A stretch of DNA of 64,000 bases from Mycobacterium sp. (GTDB lineage: Bacteria; Actinomycetota; Actinomycetes; Mycobacteriales; Mycobacteriaceae), in contig NZ_JASBVP010000013.1 in assembly GCF_029961025.1 (NCBI RefSeq), positions 62,001 to 126,000 of the forward strand, read 5' to 3'. The notes below the pieces were generated by a model. It was not told the DNA's origin. It did not search any database and worked only from the letters and a program-made list of their open reading frames with translations. Of the stretch, positions 21,208 through 30,597 are shown piece after piece. The position numbers and the translations under genes were made by a program. Numbering within the stretch: position 1 is the first letter of the stretch; every line of letters begins with the position of its first letter.

Positions 21208-21621
21208 TTAGCCGCGCGGCTCGGCAAGCTTCAGCTTGACGAAGTTGGCGATTCCCAAACGCCGATACAGTCGCCGACGTCCCGCCGATAGCTGTGGCGC
21301 CGCCGATTCCGCACCGATAATTTCGGGCTCGACGACAGCGTAGGTCTGGTCCCTGACCCGAATCGTTGCCTGCCCAGCGCTTAGCACGTTACGCAGCCAA
21401 TCGACGTGTGTGCCGTAGGGCAACGGGACGATAAACCCATCCGACACCGTCTCTGCGACCACCGGTGTCGCGTACCGCCGGCCCGAGTGACGTCCGGTGT
21501 GCCCGATCACCGACGCATACCAGTGTTTGCGCCCGGCCAGTCGCATCATCGCCGGGTTGAGCATGAACTTGTTGAACACGCGCAGCGTGTCCCGGATCGA
21601 CCATCTGCTGGGGTGGTCCAT
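21208..21621 (-). CDS. Ddn/F420-dependent nitroreductase-family protein
   Basis: 137 residues of the split beta-barrel deazaflavin-binding family (DUF385) that includes Ddn, the activator of pretomanid. Seen in the sequence: RVFNKFMLNPAMMRLAGR, ASVIGHTGRHSGRRYATPVVAETVSDGFIVPLPYG, VDWLRNVLSAGQATIRVRDQTY. Members bind F420 and many reduce menaquinone. Ddn itself is membrane-associated. Its start is 57 bases from a good DosR-like box shared with the divergent CoA ligase. Whether it has nitroreductase activity cannot be read from sequence. Confidence 0.82.
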   Translation of the reverse strand: MDHPSRWSIRDTLRVFNKFMLNPAMMRLAGRKHWYASVIGHTGRHSGRRYATPVVAETVSDGFIVPLPYGTHVDWLRNVLSAGQATIRVRDQTYAVVEPEIIGAESAAPQLSAGRRRLYRRLGIANFVKLKLAEPRG

Positions 21622-21677
21622 GCCCCGATGGTGTGCCCCCGCCGTCTCCTCGGGGCAGGGTCATCCGGCCGCACCCT

Positions 21678-21697
21678 TTGGTGACCTTGGTCCCTAT
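21678..21697. promoter_or_regulatory. DosR-like box between ddn-like and CoA ligase genes
   Basis: TTGGTGACCTTGGTCCCTAT matches the DosR consensus at about 14 of 20 positions, with intact GAC and GTCCC half-site cores. It lies midway between the two divergent starts (56 and 53 bases away), ideal for joint activation. Confidence 0.55.
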
Positions 21698-21750
21698 CCC
21701 GGCTCGCCCGGCACGGAAACGATGAAGACAACACCCGGCTAGGACCCAGC

Positions 21751-23562
21751 ATGCAGATCATTCACAAGAGCGCCGACGATCTTGTCGTCACGCCGAATTT
21801 CACCGACTATCAGCAGATCTGCTCAACCTTCGACTGGGCCGATGTGCCGCCGTTGTGCGAAGGCATGGGCGGCGGCTGCAACATCGCCTACGCCGCCGTC
21901 GACCGCCACGCCGAGGGTCCGGCGCGAACCCGCACGGCACTGCGGTTCATCACCGATCCCGGCCCCGACGGCCGGATCGCGACCAGGCAATTCAGCTACG
22001 GCGAACTGGCCGGGCTGTCGAGGCGGTTCACCGGCGTCCTGCGCTCGCTCGGCATCGGCAAGGGAGACCGGGTCTTCACGGTCATGGGTCGAATCCCCGA
22101 ACTGTACATCGCGATCATGGGCGCCCTGCGCAACGGCAGCGTCGTGTGCCCGATGTTCTCGGCCTTCGGGCCCGAACCCATCGCCACCCGGGTCGGCATC
22201 GGTCAGGCCGATGTTTTGGTGACCACCACCTCGCTTTACCGGCGAAAGATCGCCCAGGTCCGCGACCGCCTGACATCGGTTCGACACATCGTGCTGGTCG
22301 ACGGTCGGAACACCCCCGAGGGGGTGTCGAGCTTCTGGCATCTGATGAGCGCATCCGACGAGAACTCCCCGATCGAGCCCACAACTGCCGACGACCCGGC
22401 ACTGCTGCACTTCACCAGCGGCACCACCGGGACGCCGAAAGGCGCCATCCACGTGCACGGCGCCGTCGCGATGCACTACGTCACCGGCCGGTATGCGCTC
22501 GACCTGCATCCCGACGATATTTTCTGGTGCACCGCCGATCCGGGCTGGGTGACCGGAACCTCCTATGGTGTGATCGCCCCGTTGTTGCTCGGCGTGACGT
22601 CGATCGTCGACGAGGCGGAATTCGACGCCGAGCGCTGGTACACCATCCTGCAAGATCAGGGCGTGACGGTGTGGTACACCGCACCCACCGCGATCCGGAT
22701 GCTGATCAAAGCGGGTCCCGAACTCCCCGCGCAGTACCGGTTTCCGCGTCTGCGTTTCATCGCCAGTGTCGGTGAACCACTAAACCCGGAGGCGGTCTGG
22801 TGGGGGAAACGCGTTCTGGGCCTGCCGATTCACGACAACTGGTGGCAGACCGAAACCGGCGGAATCATGATCGCGAACACACCCGCGTTCGATATCAAAC
22901 CCGGATCGATGGGCCGGCCGCTGCCCGGCGTGCACGCATACATAGTGCGACACAATGACGACGGCAGCGTTTCGGTGATCGACGAGCCGGATGTCGAAGG
23001 TGAGCTTGCGCTCAAGACCGGCTGGCCGTCGATGTTCCGGGGTTATCTGCACGACGAAGAGCGCTACCGCAAGTCGTTCACCGACGGGCTGTACCTCACC
23101 GGGGATCTGGCGAAAAAGGATGCCGACGGCTATTTCTGGTTCGTCGGCAGGGCAGACGACGTCATCAAGTCGGCCGGGCATCTGATCGGCCCGTTCGAAG
23201 TCGAAAACACCCTGACCGAGCATCCCGCGGTCGCCGAGGCGGCGGTCATCGGCAAACCGGATCCGGTGGTGGGCGAGATCGTCAAGGCGTTCGTCACGCT
23301 GAAGGACGGCTTTACCGGCGACGAGGAGCTGCGGCTGGCGTTGCTGGCTCATGCCCGCAAGAAGCTGGGCGCCGCGGTCGCCCCCAAGGAGATCGAGTTC
23401 GCCGACTCGCTGCCGCATACCCGCAGCGGAAAGATGCCCGACGTGGCGACCGAACAAGTCGCGCACGCGTTCCCGCTCGCGGAGTCCGTCGACCATCGCA
23501 TTGAACCCGCGCTGCAGCTCACCAAGTTCGGTGCCATCGAACACGACCAAATCGCCACGTAA
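21751..23562 (+). CDS. Acetate/propionate-type acyl-CoA ligase with replaced C-terminus
   Basis: 603-residue ORF of the AMP-forming acyl-CoA synthetase family, closest in look to acetate-CoA ligases. Motifs: A3 [17 protein letters not shown]5 [10 protein letters not shown]7/A8 [39 protein letters not shown], and the catalytic A10 lysine in LPHTRSGKM (K561). Immediately after that Lys the native tail (usually ~30-40 residues) is missing. It is replaced by ~41 residues that are antisense of an adenylate cyclase linker. The A10 Lys survives, so activity is possible but uncertain. ATG 21751 has AGGA upstream; a DosR-like box at 21678-21697 suggests hypoxic induction. Confidence 0.85.
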   Translation: MQIIHKSADDLVVTPNFTDYQQICSTFDWADVPPLCEGMGGGCNIAYAAVDRHAEGPARTRTALRFITDPGPDGRIATRQFSYGELAGLSRRFTGVLRSLGIGKGDRVFTVMGRIPELYIAIMGALRNGSVVCPMFSAFGPEPIATRVGIGQADVLVTTTSLYRRKIAQVRDRLTSVRHIVLVDGRNTPEGVSSFWHLMSASDENSPIEPTTADDPALLHFTSGTTGTPKGAIHVHGAVAMHYVTGRYALDLHPDDIFWCTADPGWVTGTSYGVIAPLLLGVTSIVDEAEFDAERWYTILQDQGVTVWYTAPTAIRMLIKAGPELPAQYRFPRLRFIASVGEPLNPEAVWWGKRVLGLPIHDNWWQTETGGIMIANTPAFDIKPGSMGRPLPGVHAYIVRHNDDGSVSVIDEPDVEGELALKTGWPSMFRGYLHDEERYRKSFTDGLYLTGDLAKKDADGYFWFVGRADDVIKSAGHLIGPFEVENTLTEHPAVAEAAVIGKPDPVVGEIVKAFVTLKDGFTGDEELRLALLAHARKKLGAAVAPKEIEFADSLPHTRSGKMPDVATEQVAHAFPLAESVDHRIEPALQLTKFGAIEHDQIAT

Positions 23563-24453
23563 ATCACCCTGCTCGACCCGCTTGAGCGCGGACCGCACCA
23601 CCCGTACCGGCGTCGCGATCAGCCACGACAGGACCCACATCAGGACGGATCCGAAGATCAGCGTCATCATCGAGATGAGCAGCACTGCGACCCCGAACTG
23701 GGTCTCGGTCAAATTGTGCAGCAACAGCACGAAAATCACGGTGACGGCGATGCCGATGACAGGCACACCGGACCCGAGTAGCCACACTGTCATGATCCGG
23801 CCCACGATGCCCGTGGCCAGGCGCCGCGGCGGAGGTCCGGCCTCGAGAGCTTGGGCGGCTACCGGGCGCAGGGCGAACTCGGTCAACAGGTAGCAGCCGG
23901 TGGCGACTAGGACGCCACAAAAGCTCACCGCGAACAGGAACCGCGGGATGAACTCGCTGTTGACCAGGCCGTAGAGGGTCGTCAACAATGCCGCGCCGAC
24001 ACCCCACAGGACGAGGTGCACCATCGCCACCCGCCACGGAGCCAGGAAGGTGTCGCGCTCATTGGCTCGGGTCGGTTTGCGTTCCTCGATCGCCCACCGC
24101 ATCGCCGCCACGGTTCTTCGGGTGATCCAGTAGGTGCCCACCGCCAGCACAATTACCAGCCAAAGCGGGACAATCGCGAAAGTAAGCCATACCGGCGCGT
24201 CGCTGAACACACTGGGCACTGGAAAAGCCACCGTCACCAGCAACAGGGCGACACCGATCCCGATCAGGTTCGCGGCCAGCATGAAGACGGTGAGGATGAC
24301 CTGAATGCGCACCCGGCGGTGGCGCTGGCTGTCCGACACCCGGCCCAGCAGCCAGGATCCGTAGGCGGGGGTTTCCGGGAGGCGGCCGCTCTGGTGGGTC
24401 AGCGCCTCAAGCACCCGGCCCAGGTGTTGGGTCACCGTCTTCCTGGCCGTCAT
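22780..24453 (-). pseudogene. Receptor-type adenylate cyclase lacking its catalytic domain
   Basis: The first 339 codons (24453 down to ~23437) match the Rv1318c-Rv1320c family: a short cytoplasmic N-terminus, about six membrane helices, and a HAMP linker ([56 protein letters not shown]). The class III cyclase domain should start right there but is absent. The frame instead runs 218 codons through the antisense strand of the CoA ligase, without family resemblance. No cyclase metal-binding aspartates remain, so cAMP synthesis is lost. Whether the membrane-HAMP piece is still made is unknown. Its 5' end and the divergent nucS are in the normal conserved arrangement. Confidence 0.88.
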
Positions 24454-24501
24454 GGTGGCGCCAGCTTAATTTGTCTCCGCCTATTCCGAAGCCGGTGGCT
24501 T

Positions 24502-25185
24502 ATGGTGGGTCGGGTGCGACTCGTGATCGCCCAGTGTACGGTCGACTACCTCGGTCGGCTTACCGCGCACCTGCCGCCCGCGCGCCGGCTGCTGTTGTTC
24601 AAGGCTGACGGGTCGGTTAGTGTGCACGCCGATGGCCGCGCCTACAAGCCGCTGAACTGGATGAGTCCGCCGTGCTGGCTCACCGAGGAACTCGGCGGGC
24701 CGCAGCCGGTCTGGGTGGTGCAGAACAAAGCCGGAGAGCAACTGCGGATCACCGTTGAGCAGATCGAGCATGATTCCAGCCACGAGCTGGGTATCGACCC
24801 GGGACTGGTTAAGGACGGCGTCGAGGCCCACCTGCAGGCGCTGCTCGCCGAGCATGTCGAGCTACTGGGGACGGGATATACGCTGATCCGCCGGGAGTAC
24901 ATGACCGCGATCGGGCCGGTTGACTTGCTGTGCCGCGACGAGCACGGCCACTCGGTGGCAGTTGAGATCAAGCGTCGTGGCGAGATCGATGGTGTTGAGC
25001 AGCTGACCCGCTATCTCGAATTGCTCAACCGTGATAGCGTGCTCGCGCCGGTGAAGGGAGTTCTTGCCGCCCAGCAAATCAAACCGCAGGCCCGCACGTT
25101 GGCTGCTGACCGCGGTATCCGTTGCGTCACAATCGATTACGATAAGATGCGCGGTCTGGACAGCGGTGAGTACCGGCTGTTTTGA
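24502..25185 (+). CDS. nucS: Mismatch-specific endonuclease NucS (EndoMS)
   Basis: 227 residues (226 if GTG 24505 is used, which equals the M. tuberculosis length). NucS is the core of the non-canonical mismatch repair of actinobacteria, which lack MutS/MutL, and cuts both strands at mismatches. An N-terminal DNA-binding domain ([22 protein letters not shown]) is followed by a RecB-like nuclease domain with [38 protein letters not shown], carrying the D-ExK catalytic residues. The C-terminus SGEYRLF resembles a beta-clamp contact tail. It diverges from the damaged cyclase, leaving only 48 bases for promoters. Confidence 0.95.
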   Translation: MVGRVRLVIAQCTVDYLGRLTAHLPPARRLLLFKADGSVSVHADGRAYKPLNWMSPPCWLTEELGGPQPVWVVQNKAGEQLRITVEQIEHDSSHELGIDPGLVKDGVEAHLQALLAEHVELLGTGYTLIRREYMTAIGPVDLLCRDEHGHSVAVEIKRRGEIDGVEQLTRYLELLNRDSVLAPVKGVLAAQQIKPQARTLAADRGIRCVTIDYDKMRGLDSGEYRLF

Positions 25186-25219
25186 GTTTCGCGGAGAAAT
25201 TATGGGTTAGGCTGATGAT

Positions 25220-25516
25220 ATGCCCCGCCGCCGCACCTCAGCTCGTCGGCAGCAGCCGCTCTGGTTGTTGCCGGTTGCCCGTAAAGCGGAGACCGGACCC
25301 GACGGCCACGACTACGAAGTGCGGCCGGTCGCCGGGGCCCGCGCCTCTAAGAGCTATAGGTGTCCGGGTTGCGATCACCAAATCCGCTCCGGTGCAGCAC
25401 ATGTAGTGGTGTGGCCCGTTGATTCACCATTCGCCGGGGTAGCTGATCGGCGTCACTGGCATACGACCTGCTGGGCCGAACGCACCCGGCGGCGTCCAAC
25501 CCGAACGCGGTTCTAG
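25220..25516 (+). CDS. Small basic protein with putative zinc site (Rv1322-like)
   Basis: 98 residues, very rich in Arg, beginning MPRRRTSARRQQPLWLLPVAR. CPGCDHQI (around residue 48) and HWHTTCW (around residue 80) look like a treble-clef or zinc-ribbon site. It matches Rv1322 in position and size and lies 34 bases after nucS on the same strand, so may be co-transcribed with it; a role in DNA transactions is only a guess. Its last four bases overlap the convergent epimerase gene. Confidence 0.75.
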   Translation: MPRRRTSARRQQPLWLLPVARKAETGPDGHDYEVRPVAGARASKSYRCPGCDHQIRSGAAHVVVWPVDSPFAGVADRRHWHTTCWAERTRRRPTRTRF

Positions 25517-25995
25517 ATCCGCGAGTCTGACACGGAAGCTGGTTCAACCAACTCGATCAACACGCCGCCCGCGTCCTTGGGGTGAATGAAGTTGATTCGC
25601 GAGTTCGCCGTTCCGCGCCTGGGTGTCTCGTAGATCAGCCGAACACCTTGAGCGCGCAATCGCTCGGTCAGCGCTTCGAGATCACTGACCCGGTACGCCA
25701 GTTGCTGCATGCCGGGCCCGCGTTTGTCTAAGAACTTCGCGATCGCCGACGACTCGTCGAGCGGGGCCATCAACTGGAGTTGCGCGCTGCCGGCGGGAGC
25801 ACCTCGTACCGCCAGCATCGCTTCGTGAATTCCCTGCTCCTCGTTGACCTCCTCGTGCACCAGGATCATGCCGAGGTGGTCGTGGTACCACATGATCGCC
25901 GCGTCCAGGTCGGGAACCGCCAGTCCGACGTGATCGATAGCCGTAACCAACGCGGTGGCCAGGGCGGGAGGTGCGTCGATTTGATCGGTGGTCAT
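25513..25995 (-). CDS. mce: Methylmalonyl-CoA epimerase
   Basis: 160 residues of the glyoxalase/VOC fold. It interconverts (S)- and (R)-methylmalonyl-CoA in propionate metabolism, feeding B12-dependent mutase. Metal ligands fit IDHVGLAVPD (His), the Gln in QLQLMAP, and VLIELVEP (Glu); RGPGMQQLAYRV carries the second His/Gln position typical of the epimerase. It corresponds to Rv1322A. The adenosyltransferase at 15.3-15.9 kb supplies the cofactor for the downstream mutase, though the genes are not adjacent. Confidence 0.92.
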   Translation of the reverse strand: MTTDQIDAPPALATALVTAIDHVGLAVPDLDAAIMWYHDHLGMILVHEEVNEEQGIHEAMLAVRGAPAGSAQLQLMAPLDESSAIAKFLDKRGPGMQQLAYRVSDLEALTERLRAQGVRLIYETPRRGTANSRINFIHPKDAGGVLIELVEPASVSDSRI

Positions 25996-26075
25996 AACCT
26001 AACGGTAACCTGACGGCGAAGATTGTGCTTCACCGGCCGGTGGACCGGCCGCTCGCACCCGCCCAGGAGGTAGTT

Positions 26076-27257
26076 ATGACGACATCGGTGATCGTTGCTG
26101 GAGCGCGCACCCCGATCGGCAAGCTGATGGGTTCCCTGAAGGACTTCTCGGCCACTGACCTGGGCGCCATCGCGATTGCGGCGGCGCTGGAGAAGGCACA
26201 GGTTCCACCTTCGCTGGTCGAGTACGTGATCATGGGCCAGGTGCTGACCGCGGGTGCCGGCCAGATGCCCGCGCGTCAGGCCGCGGTGGCGGCCGGCATC
26301 GGCTGGGATGTGCCCGCGTTGACCATCAACAAGATGTGCCTCTCCGGCCTGGATGCCATCGCCCTTGCCGATCAGCTCATCCGGGCCGGGGAGTTCGACG
26401 TGGTGGTGGCCGGGGGACAGGAATCGATGACCAGGGCGCCGCACCTGCTGATGAACAGCAGGGCCGGCTACAAGTACGGGAATGTCACGGTTTTAGACCA
26501 TCTGGCCTACGACGGTTTGCACGACGTCTTTACCGACCAGCCGATGGGCGCGCTTGCCGAGCAGCGCAACGAAGTCGATAAATTCACCCGTGAGGAACAG
26601 GACGAATACGCCGCGCGCTCACATCAGAGAGCGGCCGCGGCGTGGAAGGACGGTCTCTTCGACGACGAGGTGGTGCCGGTCAGCGTCCCGCAACGTAAGG
26701 GTGATCCCTTGCAGTTCAGCGCGGACGAGGGCATTCGCCCCGATATCACCGTCGAATCGCTGGCCGGGCTGCCGCCGGCATTCCGGCCGGACGGCACGAT
26801 CACCGCGGGGTCGGCGTCACAGCTTTCCGACGGTGCTGCCGCGGTTGTGGTGATGAACCAGGACACGGCCCGAAAGCTGGGGCTTACCTGGCTAGCCGAG
26901 ATCGGCGCACACGGTGTGGTGGCCGGCCCGGATTCGACGCTGCAATCACAACCGGCCAACGCGATCAAGAAAGCTCTCGCCCGGGAAGGCATTACGCTGG
27001 ATCAGCTCGCAGTTGTGGAGATCAACGAGGCGTTCGCGGCGGTGGCCCTGGCCTCGATACGGGAACTCGGTGTGGACCCGGAAATCGTTAACGTCAACGG
27101 CGGCGCGATCGCGGTAGGGCATCCGCTTGGCATGTCGGGGGCCCGCATCACGTTGCACGCCGCCCTGGAGTTGGCGCGCCGCGGTTCCGGCTACGCGGTT
27201 GCCGGCCTATGTGGCGCCGGCGGCCAGGGTGATGCCCTGATCCTGCGGGCCGGCTAA
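26076..27257 (+). CDS. fadA4: Acetyl-CoA acetyltransferase (thiolase) FadA4
   Basis: 393 residues, thiolase II type. It condenses two acetyl-CoA or cleaves acetoacetyl-CoA. ATG 26076 follows AGGAGG; longer in-frame starts lack this. Active-site residues: Cys in [12 protein letters not shown], His in [16 protein letters not shown], and the second Cys in [15 protein letters not shown] is present. It is divergent from the epimerase. Close relatives in M. tuberculosis (Rv1323) are predicted acetoacetyl-CoA thiolases and potassium-activated. Confidence 0.95.
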   Translation: MTTSVIVAGARTPIGKLMGSLKDFSATDLGAIAIAAALEKAQVPPSLVEYVIMGQVLTAGAGQMPARQAAVAAGIGWDVPALTINKMCLSGLDAIALADQLIRAGEFDVVVAGGQESMTRAPHLLMNSRAGYKYGNVTVLDHLAYDGLHDVFTDQPMGALAEQRNEVDKFTREEQDEYAARSHQRAAAAWKDGLFDDEVVPVSVPQRKGDPLQFSADEGIRPDITVESLAGLPPAFRPDGTITAGSASQLSDGAAAVVVMNQDTARKLGLTWLAEIGAHGVVAGPDSTLQSQPANAIKKALAREGITLDQLAVVEINEAFAAVALASIRELGVDPEIVNVNGGAIAVGHPLGMSGARITLHAALELARRGSGYAVAGLCGAGGQGDALILRAG

Positions 27258-27429
27258 CGCCGAGCCGCCGCGGGTGTTTGCCGGCCGATGTGGTGCGGGC
27301 CACATGTGAGTTTCGCCATAACGGCGGATGGTAGTGCCGCTTGAGGGTGTTCACCTCGTGCCGACACCGGGATCCCGGTCTGCGCAACCGGCTGGAGGGG
27401 CATCCGAGGCGCATGACAGACTTGACACT

Positions 27430-28338
27430 GTGACACGTCCTGGACCCCGGATTGGGCCCGCCATGGCCGGAGCCGTCGATCTGTCGGCGCTGAAAGAGCG
27501 AGCCCAGCGGAAGGCGTCACCCGGCGGCAACGCGGCCGCTGGGGCGTCGGCGGAAGCGGTCGGCACCGAGGTCACCGAGGCCAATTTCGAAGAAGAGGTG
27601 CTGGTCCGCTCCGGGCAGGTGCCGGTCGTGGTGCTGCTGTGGTCTCCGCGCAGCGACGTCTGCCGCCAGTTGGCCGACGCCCTGGCGGGCCTGGCCGCCG
27701 CCGACAGCGGTAAGTGGTCACTGGTTACGGTCAACGTCGAAGCCATGCCCAGGGTGGCCCAGATTTTCGGCGTCCAAGTGGTCCCCACTGTGGTGGCGCT
27801 GGCCGCGGGACAGCCGATCTCCAGCTTCCAGGGCATGCAGCCAGCGGCGCAATTGCGCCGCTGGCTGGATTCCCTGCTGTCTGCGACGGCTGGCAAGCTC
27901 ACCGGTGCACCGGGTTCCGAACAACGGATCGACCCGGCGCTGGCGCAGGCACGAGAACAACTGCAGGCTGGTGATTTGGTGGCCGCGCGTCACTCCTATC
28001 AGGCGATCCTGGACGCCGATCCGAACAGTGGTGAAGCCAAGGCGGCGATCCGCCAGATCGATTTTCTGACCCGGGCCACCGCACAGCGGCCCGACGCTGT
28101 AGCGGTTGCCGATGCGACCCCGGACGACATCGATGCCGCATTTGCCGCGGCCGACGTGCAGATCCTCAACCAGGACGTCAGCGCCGCGTTCGAGCGCCTG
28201 ATCGCACTGGTGCGACGCACGTCCGGCGACGAGCGCACCAAAGTGCGCACTCGGCTGATCGAACTGTTCGACCTTTTCGACCCGTCGGATCCCGAGGTCA
28301 TCGCCGCGCGGCGTAGCCTTGCCAATGCGCTTTACTGA
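27430..28338 (+). CDS. Thioredoxin-domain protein of the CnoX/YbbN type (Rv1324-like)
   Basis: 302 residues. GTG 27430 (MTRPGPRIGPAMAG) matches the start of Rv1324. Residues ~45-150 form a thioredoxin fold, but the usual CxxC is SPRSDVC (one Cys, as SDVC), so it is redox-limited. The C-terminal half carries TPR-like helices (QAREQLQAGDLVAARHSYQAILDADPNSGEAKAAI) ending PEVIAARRSLANALY, the layout of the chaperone-holdase CnoX. A role in protecting proteins from oxidation is inferred from the family. The PE_PGRS gene (Rv1325c) that follows in M. tuberculosis is absent. Confidence 0.87.
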   Translation: MTRPGPRIGPAMAGAVDLSALKERAQRKASPGGNAAAGASAEAVGTEVTEANFEEEVLVRSGQVPVVVLLWSPRSDVCRQLADALAGLAAADSGKWSLVTVNVEAMPRVAQIFGVQVVPTVVALAAGQPISSFQGMQPAAQLRRWLDSLLSATAGKLTGAPGSEQRIDPALAQAREQLQAGDLVAARHSYQAILDADPNSGEAKAAIRQIDFLTRATAQRPDAVAVADATPDDIDAAFAAADVQILNQDVSAAFERLIALVRRTSGDERTKVRTRLIELFDLFDPSDPEVIAARRSLANALY

Positions 28339-28360
28339 GGTGCGGTCATCGGAAACCGGG

Positions 28361-30589
28361 TCACGGATATGCGTTGGCTCCCGCCGGGCGCCACTCAGCG
28401 GGTTCTAGCCACACAGCCGACAGGGGTGGTAACACCAGCACCGCCGACGCCGGGCGGCCGTGCCACGGCTCGTCGGTAGCGTCGACGCCGCCCAAGTTGC
28501 CGACGCCGGAACCCTGATAGGCCGTGGCATCGGTGTTGAGCACTTCGCGCCACCGGCCGGCGCTGGGTAAGCCGAGCCGGTAGCCGGTGTGCTCCGTGCC
28601 GGCGAAATTGAACACGCAGGCGAGTACCGAGCCGTCGCTGCCGTAGCGTAAGAAGCTCAGCACGTTGTTGGCCGAGTCGTTGGCGTCGATCCAGGAATAC
28701 CCGTCGGGGGTGGAGTCCCGGCTCCACAGCGCGGGGTGGCTACGGTAGATGGCGTTGAGGTCGCGCACCAGTCGCTGGATCCCAAGCGAAAAACCCTCCT
28801 CCTCGAGTTGAAACCAGTCCACGCCGCGCTGTTCGGACCATTCGGCTCGCTGGCCAAACTCCTGACCCATGAATAGCAGTTGCTTGCCCGGGTGCGCCCA
28901 CTGGTAAGCCAACAGGCTGCGTAGCCCGGCGGCTTTCAGGTGATCGTTGCCCGGCATCCGTGCCCATAGGCTGCCCTTGCCGTGCACCACCTCGTCGTGG
29001 CTGAGCGGCAGCACGAAATTCTCGCTGAACGCATAGAGCATGGAAAACGTCATCTCGTGGTGGTGGTAGCTGCGATAGATCGGATCGTGGCTAAGGTAGC
29101 CAAGAGTATCGTGCATCCATCCCATGTTCCATTTCATCGAAAAACCCAGGCCACCAAGGCTTGTCGGTCGTGACACACCTGGCCACGACGTCGATTCCTC
29201 GGCGATGGTGACAATGCCAGGAGCTACCCTGTGCGCAGTGGCGTTCATTTCCTGCAGGAATCGCACCGCTTCGAGGTTCTCCCTGCCGCCGTAGATATTC
29301 GGCGTCCAGGCACCCGGAGGTCGTGAGTAATCCAGATAAAGCATCGACGCCACCGCATCCACCCGTAGGCCGTCGACGTGAAACTCTTGTATCCAGTATA
29401 GCGCATTGGCCACCAGGAAATTGCGCACCTCGTGTCGGCCGAAATTGAACACATAAGTACCCCAGTCGAGTTGCTCGCCACGCGCGGGATCGGCATGCTC
29501 ATAAAGCGGTGTGCCGTCGAAACGGCCCAGCGCCCAGGAGTCCTTGGGGAAGTGGGCTGGTACCCAGTCGACAATGACACCGATGCCGGCTTGATGCAGC
29601 GCGTCGACGAGAGCGCGGAAATCGTCGGGGGTGCCAAACCGAGAGGTCGGTGCGTAGTAAGAGGTTACCTGGTATCCCCACGATCCGGCGTACGGATGCT
29701 CAGCCACAGGCAGCATCTCGACATGGGTAAACCCCTGCGCCACTACATAATCGGTTAGCTCTCGGGCAAGCTCACGATAGCTCAGTCCGGGACGCCACGA
29801 TCCCAGATGGACTTCGTAGGTACTCATCGGCTCGACCACCGGATTTTTCTGGGCGCGCTGCCTCATCCAGTCATCATCTTTCCACGTGTAGTTGCTCGAC
29901 GTGACTCGCGAGGCGGTATGCGGCGGCACCTCGGTAGCGAACGCGAACGGGTCAGCCCGGTCAGTAACCACGCCATCGGCGCCATGAACCCGAAACTTGT
30001 AGAGGCCATCACGGGGGAAGTCGGGCCAGAACAATTCCCATACTCCCGAAGAGCCCAGCACCCGCATCGGGGCATCGTTACCGTTCCAGCCGTTGAAGTC
30101 GCCGATGAGGCTGACACCCTTGGCATTGGGTGCCCACACAGCGAACGACACGCCCTCGACTACACCGTCGGCGGTGGTGAACGAGCGGGGATGCGCACCC
30201 AATACCTCCCATAACCGCTCATGGCGGCCCTCGGCGAACAGATGCAGGTCGATCTCACCTAACGTCGGCAGGAAGCGGTAGGCATCGGCAACGGTATAGA
30301 CGCCGGAATCGGCGTAGCTTATCTGCAGCCGATAGTCCATGAGACCGACGAACGGTAGCGCAACTGCGAACAGCCCGGACTCGATGTGCTGCAACGTGAA
30401 CCGCTCACCCCCGATAAGCGCGACGACTTCGGTCGCGTGCGGTCGGAACGCTCGGATTATGGTGTGGTCGCCGTACTCGTGGGCGCCTAAGACGCCGTGG
30501 GGATTGTGATGTACACCAGCCACCAGCCGTGCCAGGTCGCCGGGATCCGGAGCCAGGTCGGCCACCGTGAAGCGTTCAGTCGGTGTCAT
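28361..30589 (-). CDS. glgB: 1,4-alpha-glucan branching enzyme GlgB
   Basis: 742 residues. It makes alpha-1,6 branches in glycogen and capsular alpha-glucan, and with GlgE forms an essential-when-unbalanced pathway from maltose-1-phosphate. ATG 30589 (MTPTERFTV) is favoured: GAGGTG lies upstream and the longer frame does not match the family. N-terminal CBM48 domains precede a GH13 barrel with nucleophile Asp in [11 protein letters not shown], acid Glu in IAEEST and stabilising Asp in [13 protein letters not shown]. It starts 8 bases after the glgE stop. The tail [11 protein letters not shown] extends slightly beyond M. tuberculosis GlgB. Confidence 0.96.
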   Translation of the reverse strand: MTPTERFTVADLAPDPGDLARLVAGVHHNPHGVLGAHEYGDHTIIRAFRPHATEVVALIGGERFTLQHIESGLFAVALPFVGLMDYRLQISYADSGVYTVADAYRFLPTLGEIDLHLFAEGRHERLWEVLGAHPRSFTTADGVVEGVSFAVWAPNAKGVSLIGDFNGWNGNDAPMRVLGSSGVWELFWPDFPRDGLYKFRVHGADGVVTDRADPFAFATEVPPHTASRVTSSNYTWKDDDWMRQRAQKNPVVEPMSTYEVHLGSWRPGLSYRELARELTDYVVAQGFTHVEMLPVAEHPYAGSWGYQVTSYYAPTSRFGTPDDFRALVDALHQAGIGVIVDWVPAHFPKDSWALGRFDGTPLYEHADPARGEQLDWGTYVFNFGRHEVRNFLVANALYWIQEFHVDGLRVDAVASMLYLDYSRPPGAWTPNIYGGRENLEAVRFLQEMNATAHRVAPGIVTIAEESTSWPGVSRPTSLGGLGFSMKWNMGWMHDTLGYLSHDPIYRSYHHHEMTFSMLYAFSENFVLPLSHDEVVHGKGSLWARMPGNDHLKAAGLRSLLAYQWAHPGKQLLFMGQEFGQRAEWSEQRGVDWFQLEEEGFSLGIQRLVRDLNAIYRSHPALWSRDSTPDGYSWIDANDSANNVLSFLRYGSDGSVLACVFNFAGTEHTGYRLGLPSAGRWREVLNTDATAYQGSGVGNLGGVDATDEPWHGRPASAVLVLPPLSAVWLEPAEWRPAGANAYP

Positions 30590-30597
30590 TTCGGGAA

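Larger units (their letters stand above)
17162..23437. mobile_element. Foreign or translocated block with a dormancy-type gene set (6.3 kb)
   Basis: Both edges are illegitimate junctions inside genes. At left, murA joins antisense RNase Z at about 17161-17165. At right, a CoA ligase joins antisense adenylate cyclase at about 23434-23439. Each junction truncates one gene of the conserved backbone and one gene of the block. In M. tuberculosis the backbone here holds rrs-rrl-rrf, ogt, alkA and cyclases (Rv1316c-Rv1320c). The block carries phoU, capA-like, hrp1-like, zinc-ribbon, a USP remnant, ddn-like and CoA ligase genes. No transposase, integrase, tRNA target or flanking repeat is visible, so it may be a translocation, an inversion product or an assembly join rather than a true mobile element. 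Confidence 0.7.

Noticed and set aside
22780..23436. The 218-codon extension of the cyclase frame as a new functional domain
   Set aside because: It is exactly antisense to conserved CoA ligase motifs A7-A10, so its openness is a by-product of that gene.
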